Counted from the stretch's first letter, positions 1 through 9,221 are shown. The stretch: 64,000 bases of DNA from Chryseobacterium sp. 7 (GCF_003663845.1 NZ_RCCA01000001.1:1302001-1366000), one strand, 5' to 3'. Numbers and translations: made by a program. Notes: generated by a model not told the origin, from the letters alone.

Positions 1-680
1 GCAACAATACTTTTTAAAGCCTTATCTTTTGACTTGTCTGTTGAAATTTGTTCCAGTATTTCTTGAATTCCTTCCAGAGAAGAAGGTATTTCCTGTAAAA
101 ATGTTCCCGAAACAGGTGTGTCAAAACCTGCAATTCCTAAGCTGGAAATTCTGAAAGTTTCCTGTCTTAAAGCATCAAAAACCTGATCTTTACTAACGGT
201 AATAACCTGAAAGTTGGTTGCTATTGTATTGCTTTTATTGATGAGCTTATTAAGCATTCTGATCACTTCCTCTTTATTTCGTTTCTCATAAGGATACAAC
301 ATCTCTTCCAAAACCTGTAATCCTTCCGGTTCTATTTCGGTGTGTTCATCCATTTCTATTTCAGGAAGGGCTGGCCCATTGATAAACCTCGCTGAGTGGG
401 GCAGAAAATATTCTACAGCCCATTCCATCTTTTTATAGGTTTTTCGGATATCTTCAAATTTTTCCTGTAGGAGTTTTTCATCAGAATCTTTAGAGACCAG
501 AGTTTTCAGTTCATTGATTTGCTTTTCGAAATCAGTATTGGTTTTGATAATCCTGTCTTTTACAGAACCAAGATCTTCATACACAGGCTGCTGCTTATCA
601 TTTTTACAATAATAAAGGGTGAAAAGTGCTGCTGCACAGTATAACAAAAGGAGTATCGGGTATTTTGAAAGCTTACTCAT
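1..680 (-). CDS. Probable di-haem cytochrome c peroxidase, N-terminal part (cut by window edge)
   Basis: The reading frame opens at ATG 680 and stays open to base 1, giving about 226 residues of a longer protein. It begins with a hydrophobic export segment (residues 5-24) ending in Cys, followed by a helical, charged region with a KKMEWAVEYF...ARFINGPALPEIE stretch. This matches my memory of the N-terminal extension of flavobacterial cytochrome c peroxidase-like proteins, which would reduce H2O2 in the periplasm. The CxxCH haem motifs would lie outside the window, so the assignment cannot be confirmed here. It follows the PhoX-like gene by 64 bases on the same strand, so the two are probably co-transcribed. 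Confidence 0.5.
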   Translation of the reverse strand, partial: MSKLSKYPILLLLYCAAALFTLYYCKNDKQQPVYEDLGSVKDRIIKTNTDFEKQINELKTLVSKDSDEKLLQEKFEDIRKTYKKMEWAVEYFLPHSARFINGPALPEIEMDEHTEIEPEGLQVLEEMLYPYEKRNKEEVIRMLNKLINKSNTIATNFQVITVSKDQVFDALRQETFRISSLGIAGFDTPVSGTFLQEIPSSLEGIQEILEQISTDKSKDKALKSIV

Positions 681-744
681 AGGTATGAAAAAGTATCAAC
701 AGAGATTTCTATTGATACCTTAATTTGATATGAAGGAATTAAAA

Positions 745-2223
745 CTATTTTTCTACGTTTCTGATGATTACAATCTGTCCGCCTTCTTTATTGGTGTTGA
801 TTCCGGAACCGTCAGGATTTTTGAATTTATCCAGCTGCCATGTATGAGAATGGATATTCACAGAGAATGTATTCGGAACTCCGATGATGTCAGAGATATC
901 AACCATAGCACCAAATTCCCATGAACCGAATTTCTGAAGATCTCCGGACTGGTTATAAGCAGTCTGCCATGCAGAATCGTTTCTGTTGTGCTTCATGTTC
1001 AGCCATGGCTTGTATTGTTTTGTCGCGATATTCAGCTGCCAGATATAAGAATCGTGGTTGGCATTTTTGTAATAAGAATCTCCGTCTTCCTGGATGTATA
1101 CAAAGTTTTCAGTTACACACAAGTTATCTGGATTGATAAGATTATTTCCCGGATTAGAATCTCCTTCAGCAACAACTTCTAATTTTCCTGTCATCATATT
1201 GTTGGCGTTCAGAACAAGTTTGTAGACTCTTCCCCACATCGTTAATCCTGCTTTTGGATTCACACCGTCAGAAGATTCTCCGGTAGCGGTAAAGTAAATT
1301 TCTCTTCCTTTTCCTGCTCCTTTTCTGTAATCTACATCTTCTACTCTTGAAAAACGGATGGCATTATTATCAATATTTTTCTGATTGATCTGAGCTCCTG
1401 TAAGGTTTTTGGCGTTCGGAATTTCCACGAATTCTACATCGTAGCTGCTTCCTTTCGTCATATCCGTTTCAGTATAGTTGTTGTTTGTTCTTTTTAAAGA
1501 ATATAATTTACCGTTATCCAGATCTCCCTGTGTATCGGCTACATACATGATCAGCTGTCCTGCAGACTGATGAGAAGAAGAGTAAGACTGGTCTTCACCA
1601 ATGATAATATAAGATTTTCCGTTAGAAACATCTTTAGGAAGCGGAACTGCATTTTCCATAGAAGCCTTTCCTAAAGCGGGTTTTACTCTTGTTTTATCGG
1701 ATGCCTGAGATGCCGGTGCCAACGGATTCAAAGCGTGAACCATACTTTCTTCACCAGATTCCCCGGCAGTAAGAAATGCACTGAAACCATGAGTTTCAGG
1801 TGTTGCCAATGTAGCAGAACATAATCTTGTCATTCCTCCGGTTCCGTTTAAGATATATTCTCCTTTTACAGGCTTAAATGTTTTGTCTAAATATACTCTG
1901 GATACCGATTGTTTGATCTCATGGTTGGTGATCATCAGATACCCGTCAGAGTTGGGATCTTTCATCATTCCCATTCCGTCCGGCTGACCTCCGAAAACGA
2001 AATCCGGAGAACCAGGAAGAACATCAGAACTTGAGATAAGTGTTGTTATATTTAAATTTTCAAAACCAGGCATTCCAAAAACGAAAGCGGGCTCTTTAGA
2101 AAAATTTTCAATCTTGATTTTGTCATTGGTAGGGGTGTTGGAATCCCCGTTATTGTCATCATTACAGCCTTGAAAAACAATCGCTGCAAGGAATAGAGCT
2201 CCAATAGTTTTGTTAATTTTCAT
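745..2223 (-). CDS. PhoX/DUF839-like lipoprotein (putative phosphatase)
   Basis: 492 residues. The N-terminus is a lipoprotein signal with lipobox ending FQGC (Cys20) and a Asn/Asp-rich tether, so the mature protein should be lipid-anchored in the envelope. The body contains an ITNHE motif, a GEDQ stretch, a GEIYFTATG-like strand and a C-terminal NxHSHTW segment, the sort of propeller strands and metal-binding acidic/His residues seen in PhoX (Ca/Fe phosphatases) and DUF839 proteins. I recognise the family by these patterns only; catalysis on phosphate esters is inferred. It is the upstream member of a likely two-gene unit with the probable cytochrome c peroxidase. Confidence 0.55.
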   Translation of the reverse strand: MKINKTIGALFLAAIVFQGCNDDNNGDSNTPTNDKIKIENFSKEPAFVFGMPGFENLNITTLISSSDVLPGSPDFVFGGQPDGMGMMKDPNSDGYLMITNHEIKQSVSRVYLDKTFKPVKGEYILNGTGGMTRLCSATLATPETHGFSAFLTAGESGEESMVHALNPLAPASQASDKTRVKPALGKASMENAVPLPKDVSNGKSYIIIGEDQSYSSSHQSAGQLIMYVADTQGDLDNGKLYSLKRTNNNYTETDMTKGSSYDVEFVEIPNAKNLTGAQINQKNIDNNAIRFSRVEDVDYRKGAGKGREIYFTATGESSDGVNPKAGLTMWGRVYKLVLNANNMMTGKLEVVAEGDSNPGNNLINPDNLCVTENFVYIQEDGDSYYKNANHDSYIWQLNIATKQYKPWLNMKHNRNDSAWQTAYNQSGDLQKFGSWEFGAMVDISDIIGVPNTFSVNIHSHTWQLDKFKNPDGSGINTNKEGGQIVIIRNVEK

Positions 2224-2410
2224 AATTATATTTTCTTGAATTTCGATTATGGCAAAACTAACGGTCTGTTGTTAACTGAGTTTTAAGAAGACAAAACAAA
2301 TAGTTTAAGATTAAGTAATGGTTTGTTAAGATAAGGTCAATAATTAGAACGGATATAAATAATGAGATGATTTTATATTTAATAATTTATGTTTTGTTCA
2401 TTTTTCTTTA

Positions 2411-2668
2411 AACGCAAAGACTTAATTATTTATGATTCTTTTATTTAGGTTGCTAAGGAAGCGACAATGTCGATGATGAAGCTATATGAATATTTTATAG
2501 TTTTCTAAAATTATTTTAATCATCTCACGGATGACACAGATGTTTTTGGGAAAGTTGCCTTATCTGATGAAAGCATGATTATTGCACAAGCTTGGTCAGA
2601 ATCAACGAAGTTGATTTCATTCTTCGCCCTCTTAAAATAATTTATTCTAAAAATAATCTTTGCGGTTA
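2411..2668. repeat. Dispersed palindrome-ended repeat, copy A
   Basis: Starts with AACGCAAAGA and ends with TCTTTGCGGTT, nearly inverted copies of each other. Inside are a small hairpin (CGACAATGTCG), a GATGAAGCT block, and a second hairpin AATCAACGAAGTTGATT preceded by AAGCTTGGTCAG. The same blocks in the same order occur in copy B just downstream and, inverted, in copy C near 16.5 kb. Copy A carries about 90 extra bases between the two hairpins. No convincing gene is present; the 187 bases before it (2224-2410) hold only the AT-rich upstream region of the lipoprotein gene. Confidence 0.7.
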
Positions 2669-2723
2669 AAATAGCCTTTCTACCTAATTCATTTAACAGC
2701 AATTGAATACTTTACAAGGGATT

Positions 2724-2889
2724 GAACGCAAAGATAAATAACTCAACCGCTCTGTTTATAGAAAGCAAAGAGAAGTGACTTTGTCACTGATGAAGCTCAT
2801 GCATATACATAAGCTTGGTCAGAATCAATGAAGTTGATTTCATTCTTTGCTTATTTCATTATGAAATATTATAAGGAAGACTTTGCGTT
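2724..2889. repeat. Dispersed palindrome-ended repeat, copy B (compact form)
   Basis: Starts AACGCAAAGATAAATAA and ends GACTTTGCGTT, giving short terminal inverted repeats. The inner order is AGCAAAGAGAA, hairpin GTGACTTTGTCAC, TGATGAAGCT, AAGCTTGGTCAG, hairpin AATCAATGAAGTTGATT. This is the shortest of the three copies in the window and a useful reference for what has been inserted into the other two. Confidence 0.7.
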
Positions 2890-2918
2890 AAAAAACTATG
2901 ACATACAGCAAAAATAAG

Positions 2919-2950
2919 CCCCGGCTGTCTCGATTCCGAGACAGCCGGGG
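2919..2950 (-). terminator. Strong intrinsic terminator of alaS
   Basis: A perfect 14-base-pair stem, CCCCGGCTGTCTCG with a four-base loop, followed on the minus strand by CTTATTTTTG. It lies 27 bases beyond the alaS stop codon, in the direction of alaS transcription. Confidence 0.85.
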
Positions 2951-2976
2951 TTAAATTTATAATAGATCTTTCTATT

Positions 2977-5580
2977 TTAGAGAGTCAAAGCTTTTTGGTA
3001 AGCGTTTTCTAAACCTTCAAGGTTTTTACCACCTGCCGTTGCAAAACCTGGGTTTCCACCACCACCGCCTTGGATTTCTTTTGCAAGATCCTTCACAATA
3101 GCTCCAGCCTGGTAATCTGCAGCAAGATCATCAGAAACTCCAACAGTAATCATTGGTTTTCCGTCTGCGTCAGAAAGAATGATCGTTACTGAAGCAGGAA
3201 TTTCTCTCTTCAATTGGAATACAATATCCTTTACAGAACCTGCATCCAGAGACGTTTTCTTTACAAGAAGCTGCTTGTTGCCTTTCTGTTCGTAAGCATT
3301 CTTCCATTCTCCGATTTCTCCTTTTGCTTTTTCCTTTTTAAGAGCATCTACTTCAGCCTTCAATGAAGTGTTTTCTTCGATCAGTTTTTCGATAGATCTT
3401 ACCACATCTTTAGACTTTAATAATTGAGAAAGTTCAATGATCTGTTTTTCAAGATTGTTGAAATATTCTTCAGATTTGTCTCCTGAAATAGCCTCAATCC
3501 TTCTGATTCCCGCAGCAGCAGAACCTTCAGAAGTGATTTTGAAATGACCGATTTCGCTGGTGTTTTTTACGTGAGTTCCACCACAAAGTTCTTTTGAACT
3601 TCCGAACTGGATCATTCTCACACTGTCACCATATTTTTCACCAAACAAAGCCATCGCTCCTTTTTCCAGAGCTTCCTGAATCGGAATATTTCTGAATTCC
3701 TGTAAAGCAATACTTTCTTTGATCTTTTTATTTACTTTTTCTTCAATTAATGCTAATTCTTCCTCAGTCATTTTGTTGAAGTGAGAGAAGTCAAAACGAA
3801 GATAATCCGGACCTACATAAGAACCTTTCTGTTCTACGTGAGTTCCTAAAACATCTCTTAAAGCCTCATGCAGAAGGTGAGTTACAGAGTGGTTAGCCTG
3901 AGAATTTTTTCTCTCAGAAGCATTTACTTTAGCATAGAAAACAGCACCTGCATCTTTTGGAAGACCGCTGATTAATGAAATAATCAATCCGTTTTCTTTT
4001 TTAGTTTCCAGAACTTCGAAGCTCTCAACTGCATTTTCAAGAACTCCTTTATCTCCAACCTGTCCACCTCCTTCAGGATAGAAAGGAGAACTGCTTAGAA
4101 CTACCTGGTAAAATTCTCCGTCTTTGTTTTCTACTTTTCTGTATCTCGTAATGTATGTTTCAGACTCCATCTGGTCGTATCCTACAAACGTTTCAGGTTT
4201 TGATTCAAGATTTACCCAGTCGTAAACTTTCTGAGCTGAATCTGCCTTTGAACGTTGTTTTTGTTTTGCTAATTCAGCCTCAAAACCTTTTTCATCGATC
4301 GTTAAACCTTTTTCTTCAGCGATAATTCTCGTTAAGTCATCAGGGAAACCATAAGTATCATACAATTCGAAAACTTCTTCCGTTGGCAATACTTTTTTAC
4401 CTTCCGAAATTGTCTGCTGAATTAATTTATCAACTCGGATTAATCCGGTTTCAATTGTTCTTAGGAAAGATTCTTCTTCACTTTTAATAACTTCCGTTAC
4501 CAAAGTTCCCTGTTTTTCCAGCTCAGGGAAGAAAGCTCCCATTTGTTCCTGTAAAACAGCAACCAATTTGTAAAGGAAAGGCTCTTTCATGTCTAAGAAT
4601 CTGTAAGAATAGGAAATTCCTCTTCTCAAAATTCTTCTGATTACATACCCAGCTCCTCCGTTTGAAGGTAGTTGTCCGTCTGCAATAGCAAAGGAAACTG
4701 CTCTGATGTGGTCTACCACAACACGGATGGCAATATCTTTTTCGTCTTCTAAAATTCCTGTATATTTTTTACCTGAAAGTTCTTCAACTTTAGCAATTAA
4801 AGGGGTGAAAACGTCTGTATCATAGTTGGAAGATTTCCCTTGAAGTGCCATACAAAGACGTTCGAAGCCCATTCCTGTATCTACATGCTGCGCAGGAAGT
4901 TTTTCCAGAGAACCGTCAGCTTTTCTGTTGAATTCCATGAAAACCAGGTTCCATACTTCCACTACCTGTGGATCATCCTGATTAACGCGGGTAATTCCCG
5001 GAACTGCAGCTTTTTCTTCAGGAGTTCTCAAGTCAATATGGATTTCAGAACAAGGTCCGCAAGGTCCGCTTGCCCCCATTTCCCAGAAGTTATCTTTTTT
5101 ATTTCCATTGATGATTCTATCTTCTGAAATATAAGATTTCCAGAAATTATAAGCGTCCTGATCTCTGTCAAGATTCTCAGAAGCATCACCTTCAAAAATC
5201 GTTACGTATAAATCTTCTTTTGGAATTCCGTATACTTCAGTCAGTAATTCCCAGGCAAAAGCAATAGCCTCTTTTTTGAAGTAATCCCCGAAAGACCAGT
5301 TTCCTAACATTTCAAACATGGTATGGTGGTAAGTATCTCTACCTACATCATCCAGATCATTGTGCTTCCCTGAAACTCTCAGACACTTTTGGGTATCGGC
5401 AATTCTAGGGGCGGTAGGAGTTTTGTAGCCAAGGAAAAAATCCTTGAACTGCGTCATTCCGGAGTTGGAAAACATAAGGGTAGGGTCGTCTTTCAGCACA
5501 ATAGGAGCTGAAGGAACGATTAAGTGCTCCTTACTTTTAAAATAATCTAAAAATTTTTGACGTATCTCTTGTGATGTCAT
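2977..5580 (-). CDS. alaS: Alanine--tRNA ligase
   Basis: 867 residues, a normal length for bacterial AlaRS, which charges tRNA-Ala with alanine and edits misacylated Ser/Gly. The class II catalytic core is at the N-terminus (FLDYFKSKEH, SNSGMTQFKDFFLG, QKCLRVSGKHNDLDDVG). The editing domain shows HSVTHLLHEALR and CGGTHVKNT, which supply its zinc ligands. The C-terminal C-Ala domain ends with the glycine-rich GGGGGNPGFATAGG motif. It is transcribed alone, with a candidate -7 box upstream and a strong terminator downstream. Confidence 0.97.
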   Translation of the reverse strand: MTSQEIRQKFLDYFKSKEHLIVPSAPIVLKDDPTLMFSNSGMTQFKDFFLGYKTPTAPRIADTQKCLRVSGKHNDLDDVGRDTYHHTMFEMLGNWSFGDYFKKEAIAFAWELLTEVYGIPKEDLYVTIFEGDASENLDRDQDAYNFWKSYISEDRIINGNKKDNFWEMGASGPCGPCSEIHIDLRTPEEKAAVPGITRVNQDDPQVVEVWNLVFMEFNRKADGSLEKLPAQHVDTGMGFERLCMALQGKSSNYDTDVFTPLIAKVEELSGKKYTGILEDEKDIAIRVVVDHIRAVSFAIADGQLPSNGGAGYVIRRILRRGISYSYRFLDMKEPFLYKLVAVLQEQMGAFFPELEKQGTLVTEVIKSEEESFLRTIETGLIRVDKLIQQTISEGKKVLPTEEVFELYDTYGFPDDLTRIIAEEKGLTIDEKGFEAELAKQKQRSKADSAQKVYDWVNLESKPETFVGYDQMESETYITRYRKVENKDGEFYQVVLSSSPFYPEGGGQVGDKGVLENAVESFEVLETKKENGLIISLISGLPKDAGAVFYAKVNASERKNSQANHSVTHLLHEALRDVLGTHVEQKGSYVGPDYLRFDFSHFNKMTEEELALIEEKVNKKIKESIALQEFRNIPIQEALEKGAMALFGEKYGDSVRMIQFGSSKELCGGTHVKNTSEIGHFKITSEGSAAAGIRRIEAISGDKSEEYFNNLEKQIIELSQLLKSKDVVRSIEKLIEENTSLKAEVDALKKEKAKGEIGEWKNAYEQKGNKQLLVKKTSLDAGSVKDIVFQLKREIPASVTIILSDADGKPMITVGVSDDLAADYQAGAIVKDLAKEIQGGGGGNPGFATAGGKNLEGLENAYQKALTL

Positions 5581-5622
5581 AGTATTGCTTTTGCTTTTTA
5601 AGTATCAAATTTTGATAAGATG

Positions 5623-5630
5623 CAAATTTA
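5623..5630 (-). promoter_or_regulatory. Candidate -7 promoter box for alaS
   Basis: On the minus strand the sequence is TAAATTTG, an exact match to the Bacteroidota -7 consensus TAnnTTTG, about 43 bases upstream of the alaS ATG. No clear TTTG -33 element was found at the usual spacing. Confidence 0.45.
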
Positions 5631-5704
5631 CTATTTTTAAGCGATTTGTAATAATTTTATGCTATGTTTTGAATGGGGATGAGTTTGGCTAATGGTTGTT
5701 TGGT

Positions 5705-5737
5705 AAACCTTATAGGTTTTGAAAACCTATAAGGTTT
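5705..5737. repeat. Perfect 33-base palindrome between alaS and the sigma factor gene
   Basis: AAACCTTATAGGTTTT, one central G, then the exact inverted copy. It lies between two divergent promoters and is not followed by a T tract on either strand, so it does not look like a terminator. It could be an operator or a small dispersed palindromic repeat. Confidence 0.6.
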
Positions 5738-5770
5738 GAGATGGCTGTAATTAATAATAATCTATCTGGT

Positions 5771-5802
5771 TTTGCAATTTTCCGTTTAACTTACTACCTT
5801 CG
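5771..5802 (+). promoter_or_regulatory. Candidate promoter of the sigma factor operon
   Basis: TTTG (5771-5774), a 20-base spacer, then TACCTTCG (5795-5802), one mismatch from TAnnTTTG. Position and spacing suit the housekeeping Bacteroidota sigma factor, starting a leader of about 25-30 bases before the ATG. Confidence 0.5.
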
Positions 5803-5834
5803 CTGTGATCTGAAATAAGACAAAAAATCTTCCA

Positions 5835-6389
5835 ATGACAAAAGATGAAGAACTGAAAAGCTGGATAGAACAATATTCGGGACCGCTTTTGAAGCGGGCA
5901 CTGTACGTACTTTCGAATAAAGAAGACGCGCAGGATGTTGTTCAGGAAGTTTTTCTTGCAGCCTATTCAGCCCATGATTCTTTTGAAGGAAAAAGTAATC
6001 CTCTGACCTGGCTGATGGCTATTCTGAACAGAAAAGTTGCCGATTTTTACAGGAAAAAATATAAATCTGAACCTAATATCAGACTCGATCATTTTTTTGA
6101 CGAAACAGGATCATGGAAAAATAATGATGTTTTAAATGACTGGAATGTATCAGGCGAAGGAGATGAACTTTTAGACAGCGCAGAGTTTAATAAAACATTG
6201 GAAGAATGTATTGAAGAATTGCCCTCGAGATGGAAGATTCTGCTTAAAATGTATTATATAGAAGAAAAAAAAGCACCGGAAGTCAGTCAGGAATTGAATG
6301 TTTCTACGACTAATCTTTGGAAGATTTTGCAAAGAAGCCGCATGCAGCTCAGAGAATGTCTGGAGTTTAACTGGTTTTCAAAATCATAA
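5835..6389 (+). CDS. ECF-type RNA polymerase sigma factor
   Basis: 184 residues with the two-domain architecture of an extracytoplasmic-function sigma factor. Region 2 (about residues 10-75) includes ALYVLSNKEDAQDVVQEVFLAAY and the TWLMAILNRKVADFYRK promoter-melting segment. Region 4 (about 125-180) has the helix-turn-helix LPSRWKILLKMYYIEEKKAPEVSQELNVSTTNLWKILQRSR. There is no region 1.1 or 3. It is followed after 5 bases by a small zinc-site protein, the usual arrangement for a sigma/anti-sigma pair, and then by redox-repair genes. It probably directs transcription of this operon; the inducing signal is inferred to be oxidants. Confidence 0.93.
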   Translation: MTKDEELKSWIEQYSGPLLKRALYVLSNKEDAQDVVQEVFLAAYSAHDSFEGKSNPLTWLMAILNRKVADFYRKKYKSEPNIRLDHFFDETGSWKNNDVLNDWNVSGEGDELLDSAEFNKTLEECIEELPSRWKILLKMYYIEEKKAPEVSQELNVSTTNLWKILQRSRMQLRECLEFNWFSKS

Positions 6390-6394
6390 GAAAA

Positions 6395-6664
6395 ATGATA
6401 AGAAGAATACTACATATATTATTTTTACCATGCAGTGAAGCTACTTTACTGATGGAAAAAAGGAATGCCCAATCCATTTCTTCCAAAGAGAACAGGATGC
6501 TGAGCATGCACCTGATGATCTGCAAATGGTGCAGAATGTACAATGAAAAGCTGGCACTTCTGGATAAAGCCTTTAAAAAGACATTTTCTGAACAAAAAAC
6601 TGAAATTAATGAGTCTGAAATTCAGGACTTTAAAAATAAAATGATCGATAAATTAAATTTCTAA
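6395..6664 (+). CDS. Soluble zinc-binding anti-sigma factor (ZAS/zf-HC2 type)
   Basis: 89 residues with no transmembrane helix. It carries the ZAS pattern C-x25-H-x3-C-x2-C: Cys13 in PCSEATLLMEK, then His39, Cys43 and Cys46 in MHLMICKWCRMY. In this family the thiols bind zinc and, in redox-sensing members such as RsrA, form disulfides that release the sigma factor. It sits 5 bases behind the ECF sigma gene, so it should bind that sigma in the cytoplasm. The assignment rests on motif spacing and context; the C-terminal half is an unremarkable charged helix. Confidence 0.8.
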   Translation: MIRRILHILFLPCSEATLLMEKRNAQSISSKENRMLSMHLMICKWCRMYNEKLALLDKAFKKTFSEQKTEINESEIQDFKNKMIDKLNF

Positions 6665-6744
6665 GAAAATTCCTGTCAGGATTTTAAAATGACTCCGACT
6701 ATACTTTTGAAAAACAATAAAGTATTAATTAAAATCTTAAAAAC

Positions 6745-7188
6745 ATGATCGGAACAGTACAGGAATCTAAAAATCAATTACCCCGAATTGGGTATTACAT
6801 TTCCCTTTTCGGAGCAGCGCTTATTTTGCTGTGGATTGGTATCTTCAAGTTTACCCCTACAGAAGCTGCCGCAATAAAACCTTTGGTGGAAAACCATTTC
6901 TTAACTTTTTTCGTATATAAAATCATAAGCGTCCAGGCAGTGTCAAATTTTATCGGAGCGATAGAAATTATCATTGCATTACTCCTGATATTTAGTGCGA
7001 AATTTGCTGTATTGAAAAAGTATGCAGGTATCGGAATGATAGTAACTTTTCTGGTGACATTAAGCTATTTATTTACAACACCGGGAGTATGGAAAATAGT
7101 GGACGGAGTGCCCGTGACGGATTTCTTTATTTTAAAAGACCTTATGCTTTTAGGATTTGGATTCATGATCGTTCAAAATAATAAGTAA
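6745..7188 (+). CDS. DUF417 (YkgB/RclC-like) inner-membrane protein
   Basis: 147 residues with four hydrophobic segments, roughly 18-36, 62-82, 90-110 and 125-143. It has the DUF417 signatures [24 protein letters not shown] near the start and [11 protein letters not shown] in the third segment. The E. coli member RclC (YkgB) belongs to the reactive-chlorine resistance operon; its biochemical role is not settled. Here it sits between an anti-sigma gene and msrAB, and its stop codon shares a base with the msrAB start, so translation is probably coupled. Confidence 0.85.
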   Translation: MIGTVQESKNQLPRIGYYISLFGAALILLWIGIFKFTPTEAAAIKPLVENHFLTFFVYKIISVQAVSNFIGAIEIIIALLLIFSAKFAVLKKYAGIGMIVTFLVTLSYLFTTPGVWKIVDGVPVTDFFILKDLMLLGFGFMIVQNNK

Positions 7189-8303
7189 TGAATAAAAAGG
7201 TAAAAATGAAAAATATATTAATTGTACTCGGAATCATTCTGGGTATAGCAGTATTTGCTGCGGGATCCGGGCTTTTCAAAAAAAACAAGCCTAATGTAGT
7301 GGAAATAAAAAAAGAAAATGAGAAAATTATGGATAGCAAAAACGTTAGAGAGATTTATTTTGCAGGTGGATGTTTCTGGGGAACAGAACATTTTTTTCAA
7401 CAAATTCGAGGAGTTGTAGGAACTGAAGTGGGCTATGCCAACGGGAATACCCAAAATCCTACTTATGAAGAGGTGGTAAGCCATACAACAGGTTTTGCAG
7501 AAACCGTAAAAGTAAAGTATGATCCTGAACAGGTAGATTTGAAACTGTTGATTGATCTTTACTTTAAAACCATTGATCCTACAAGCAAAGATCAGCAAGG
7601 AAATGACAGAGGAAACCAGTACAGAACCGGAATCTATTTTACCAATAAAACAGATGAAGCTTTGGTAAAAGATGAAGTTCAGAAGCTGGCGAAAAATTAT
7701 AGTAAGCCATTATTGGTAGAAACTATTCCATTGAAAAACTTCTACAAAGCAGAAGATTATCATCAGGATTATCTGGATAAAAATCCGGGCGGATATTGCC
7801 ACATTGAACCGGGACTTTTTGAAATGGCTAAAAAAGCCAATCCGCTTCCAAAACCTACCTATCAGAAGCAGGATAAAAAAGTTTTAAAAGAAAAACTGAC
7901 CGCAGAACAATACAACGTTACGCAGGAAAACGGAACAGAAAGACCTTTCCAGAATGAATACTGGAACGAAACCCGTGAAGGAATTTACGTAGATATTACA
8001 ACAGGAGAACCATTGTTTATTTCTACAGATAAATTTGAATCAGGCTGTGGATGGCCAAGTTTCTCAAAACCCATTACAAAGGCTTTGATTGATGAAAAAA
8101 TGGACCGTACCCACGGAATGACCAGAGTGGAAGTAAGAAGTAAAACCGGTGATGCCCATTTAGGACACGTCTTTACAGACGGACCGGAAGATAAAGGAGG
8201 ACTTCGTTACTGTATCAACAGTGCTTCTCTGAAATTTATTCCAAAAGCAGAAATGGAAAGCAAAGGATACGGAAAATATCTTCCGTTGTTAGATAAAAAG
8301 TAA
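7188..8303 (+). CDS. msrAB: Membrane-anchored methionine sulfoxide reductase MsrA-MsrB fusion
   Basis: 371 residues. A hydrophobic segment at about 8-28 suggests an anchor or uncleaved signal placing the enzyme in the periplasm. The MsrA domain (about 50-205) has the catalytic [11 protein letters not shown] motif with Cys62, reducing methionine-S-sulfoxide. The MsrB domain (about 225-365) has SGCGWPSF and the catalytic RYCINSASL with Cys342, reducing the R-epimer. The CxxC pairs that bind zinc in some MsrB proteins are not apparent. Earlier in-frame starts are excluded by the overlap with the DUF417 stop; MKNILI six bases downstream is a possible alternative start. It closes the sigma-led operon. 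Confidence 0.95.
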   Translation: MNKKVKMKNILIVLGIILGIAVFAAGSGLFKKNKPNVVEIKKENEKIMDSKNVREIYFAGGCFWGTEHFFQQIRGVVGTEVGYANGNTQNPTYEEVVSHTTGFAETVKVKYDPEQVDLKLLIDLYFKTIDPTSKDQQGNDRGNQYRTGIYFTNKTDEALVKDEVQKLAKNYSKPLLVETIPLKNFYKAEDYHQDYLDKNPGGYCHIEPGLFEMAKKANPLPKPTYQKQDKKVLKEKLTAEQYNVTQENGTERPFQNEYWNETREGIYVDITTGEPLFISTDKFESGCGWPSFSKPITKALIDEKMDRTHGMTRVEVRSKTGDAHLGHVFTDGPEDKGGLRYCINSASLKFIPKAEMESKGYGKYLPLLDKK

Positions 8304-8312
8304 TGTGAAAGG

Positions 8313-8334
8313 AAGGCTGCCAGATGGCAGCCTT
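8313..8334 (+). terminator. Intrinsic terminator of the msrAB operon
   Basis: Ten-base-pair stem AAGGCTGCCA/TGGCAGCCTT around GA, followed by TTATTTTG. It is 10 bases after the msrAB stop and lies between convergent genes. Confidence 0.8.
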
Positions 8335-8375
8335 TTATTTTGAGTTAATGATGTAGTTGAAATCTCATTTCAATT

Positions 8376-9221
8376 TTACCAATCCCTTTTTCTCAGAATC
8401 CAGTACGATCCGAATATAAAAATAGCGCACCAAACCAGACAAGCAATAAGGCTTTCTGTAGGGTAGTGGAATTCATATTTTATGCCTATACTTTTAGCCA
8501 TATTTAATCTCATCATCGGATTAGGAATAAGATTAGACATACTTTCCAGCGGTAAAAGATGGGTAATGAAAAAGTCATTCTGAAGGATTTCGTTTCTTTG
8601 TGCTCCCTGCATTCCTTTTACTTTTGAGAATACTTCTATAGTGGTTAAAATTGCCTCACCAATCCATAAAACAAAAAGGGCAAGAAATACAAATACCGAT
8701 TTTCTCAATAAAATAGAAAGGAACATTAAGAAACAGAAGAACGTGAATAGTTCTACAAAATAGTTTCCAATGAAGAAAATCTCAGCAAAAACCTTTGTAG
8801 ATTCCGTTGTATTGGAATATTGATATCCCAGAAATATAGTAAGCCCCAATACAATTGCTGTTGAAACAATGGTAAAAATACTTATGGTCAGCAATTTTGA
8901 AGTGATAAATTCCTTTCTGCTTAATCCATCAATGGTATTCTGCTTAAACATCCGGTTGCTGAATTCCTGTGAAATGGAGAAAACAATGATCAGTCCCAGG
9001 AAAATTTTCAACAAGGCAACAATCCATGTGGTAAAATTCCAGATTTCCGGGAAATTATAAATACCCTGTTCTTTTAAATTAATCGTTCCTCCAAAAATAT
9101 CAAAATCAACCAATCCGATGAAAAGCAACGCAATAAGAATGGCAAAATAAAGTATCGTGAAAACCTTGAATGGTTTGTAATTCAGGTTTTTGTAGTATTC
9201 CAGTTTTAATAATTTTATCAT
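8376..9221 (-). CDS. ABC-2 type transporter permease
   Basis: 281 residues with about six hydrophobic segments (roughly 20-42, 65-90, 115-138, 150-185, 235-275). The layout, with a short cytoplasmic N-terminus, a large loop after the first helix and an FGSYWILRKRDW end, is that of ABC-2 permeases. It starts 2 bases after the stop of the ATPase gene, so both form one exporter operon. The substrate cannot be told; pairs like this often belong to lantibiotic-immunity or natA/B-like exporters. Confidence 0.8.
   Translation of the reverse strand: MIKLLKLEYYKNLNYKPFKVFTILYFAILIALLFIGLVDFDIFGGTINLKEQGIYNFPEIWNFTTWIVALLKIFLGLIIVFSISQEFSNRMFKQNTIDGLSRKEFITSKLLTISIFTIVSTAIVLGLTIFLGYQYSNTTESTKVFAEIFFIGNYFVELFTFFCFLMFLSILLRKSVFVFLALFVLWIGEAILTTIEVFSKVKGMQGAQRNEILQNDFFITHLLPLESMSNLIPNPMMRLNMAKSIGIKYEFHYPTESLIACLVWCAIFIFGSYWILRKRDW

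Noticed and set aside
2520..2702. A 60-codon minus-strand frame in the repeat A region
   Set aside because: It spans the palindromic repeat, has no homologue-like features and no credible start signal.
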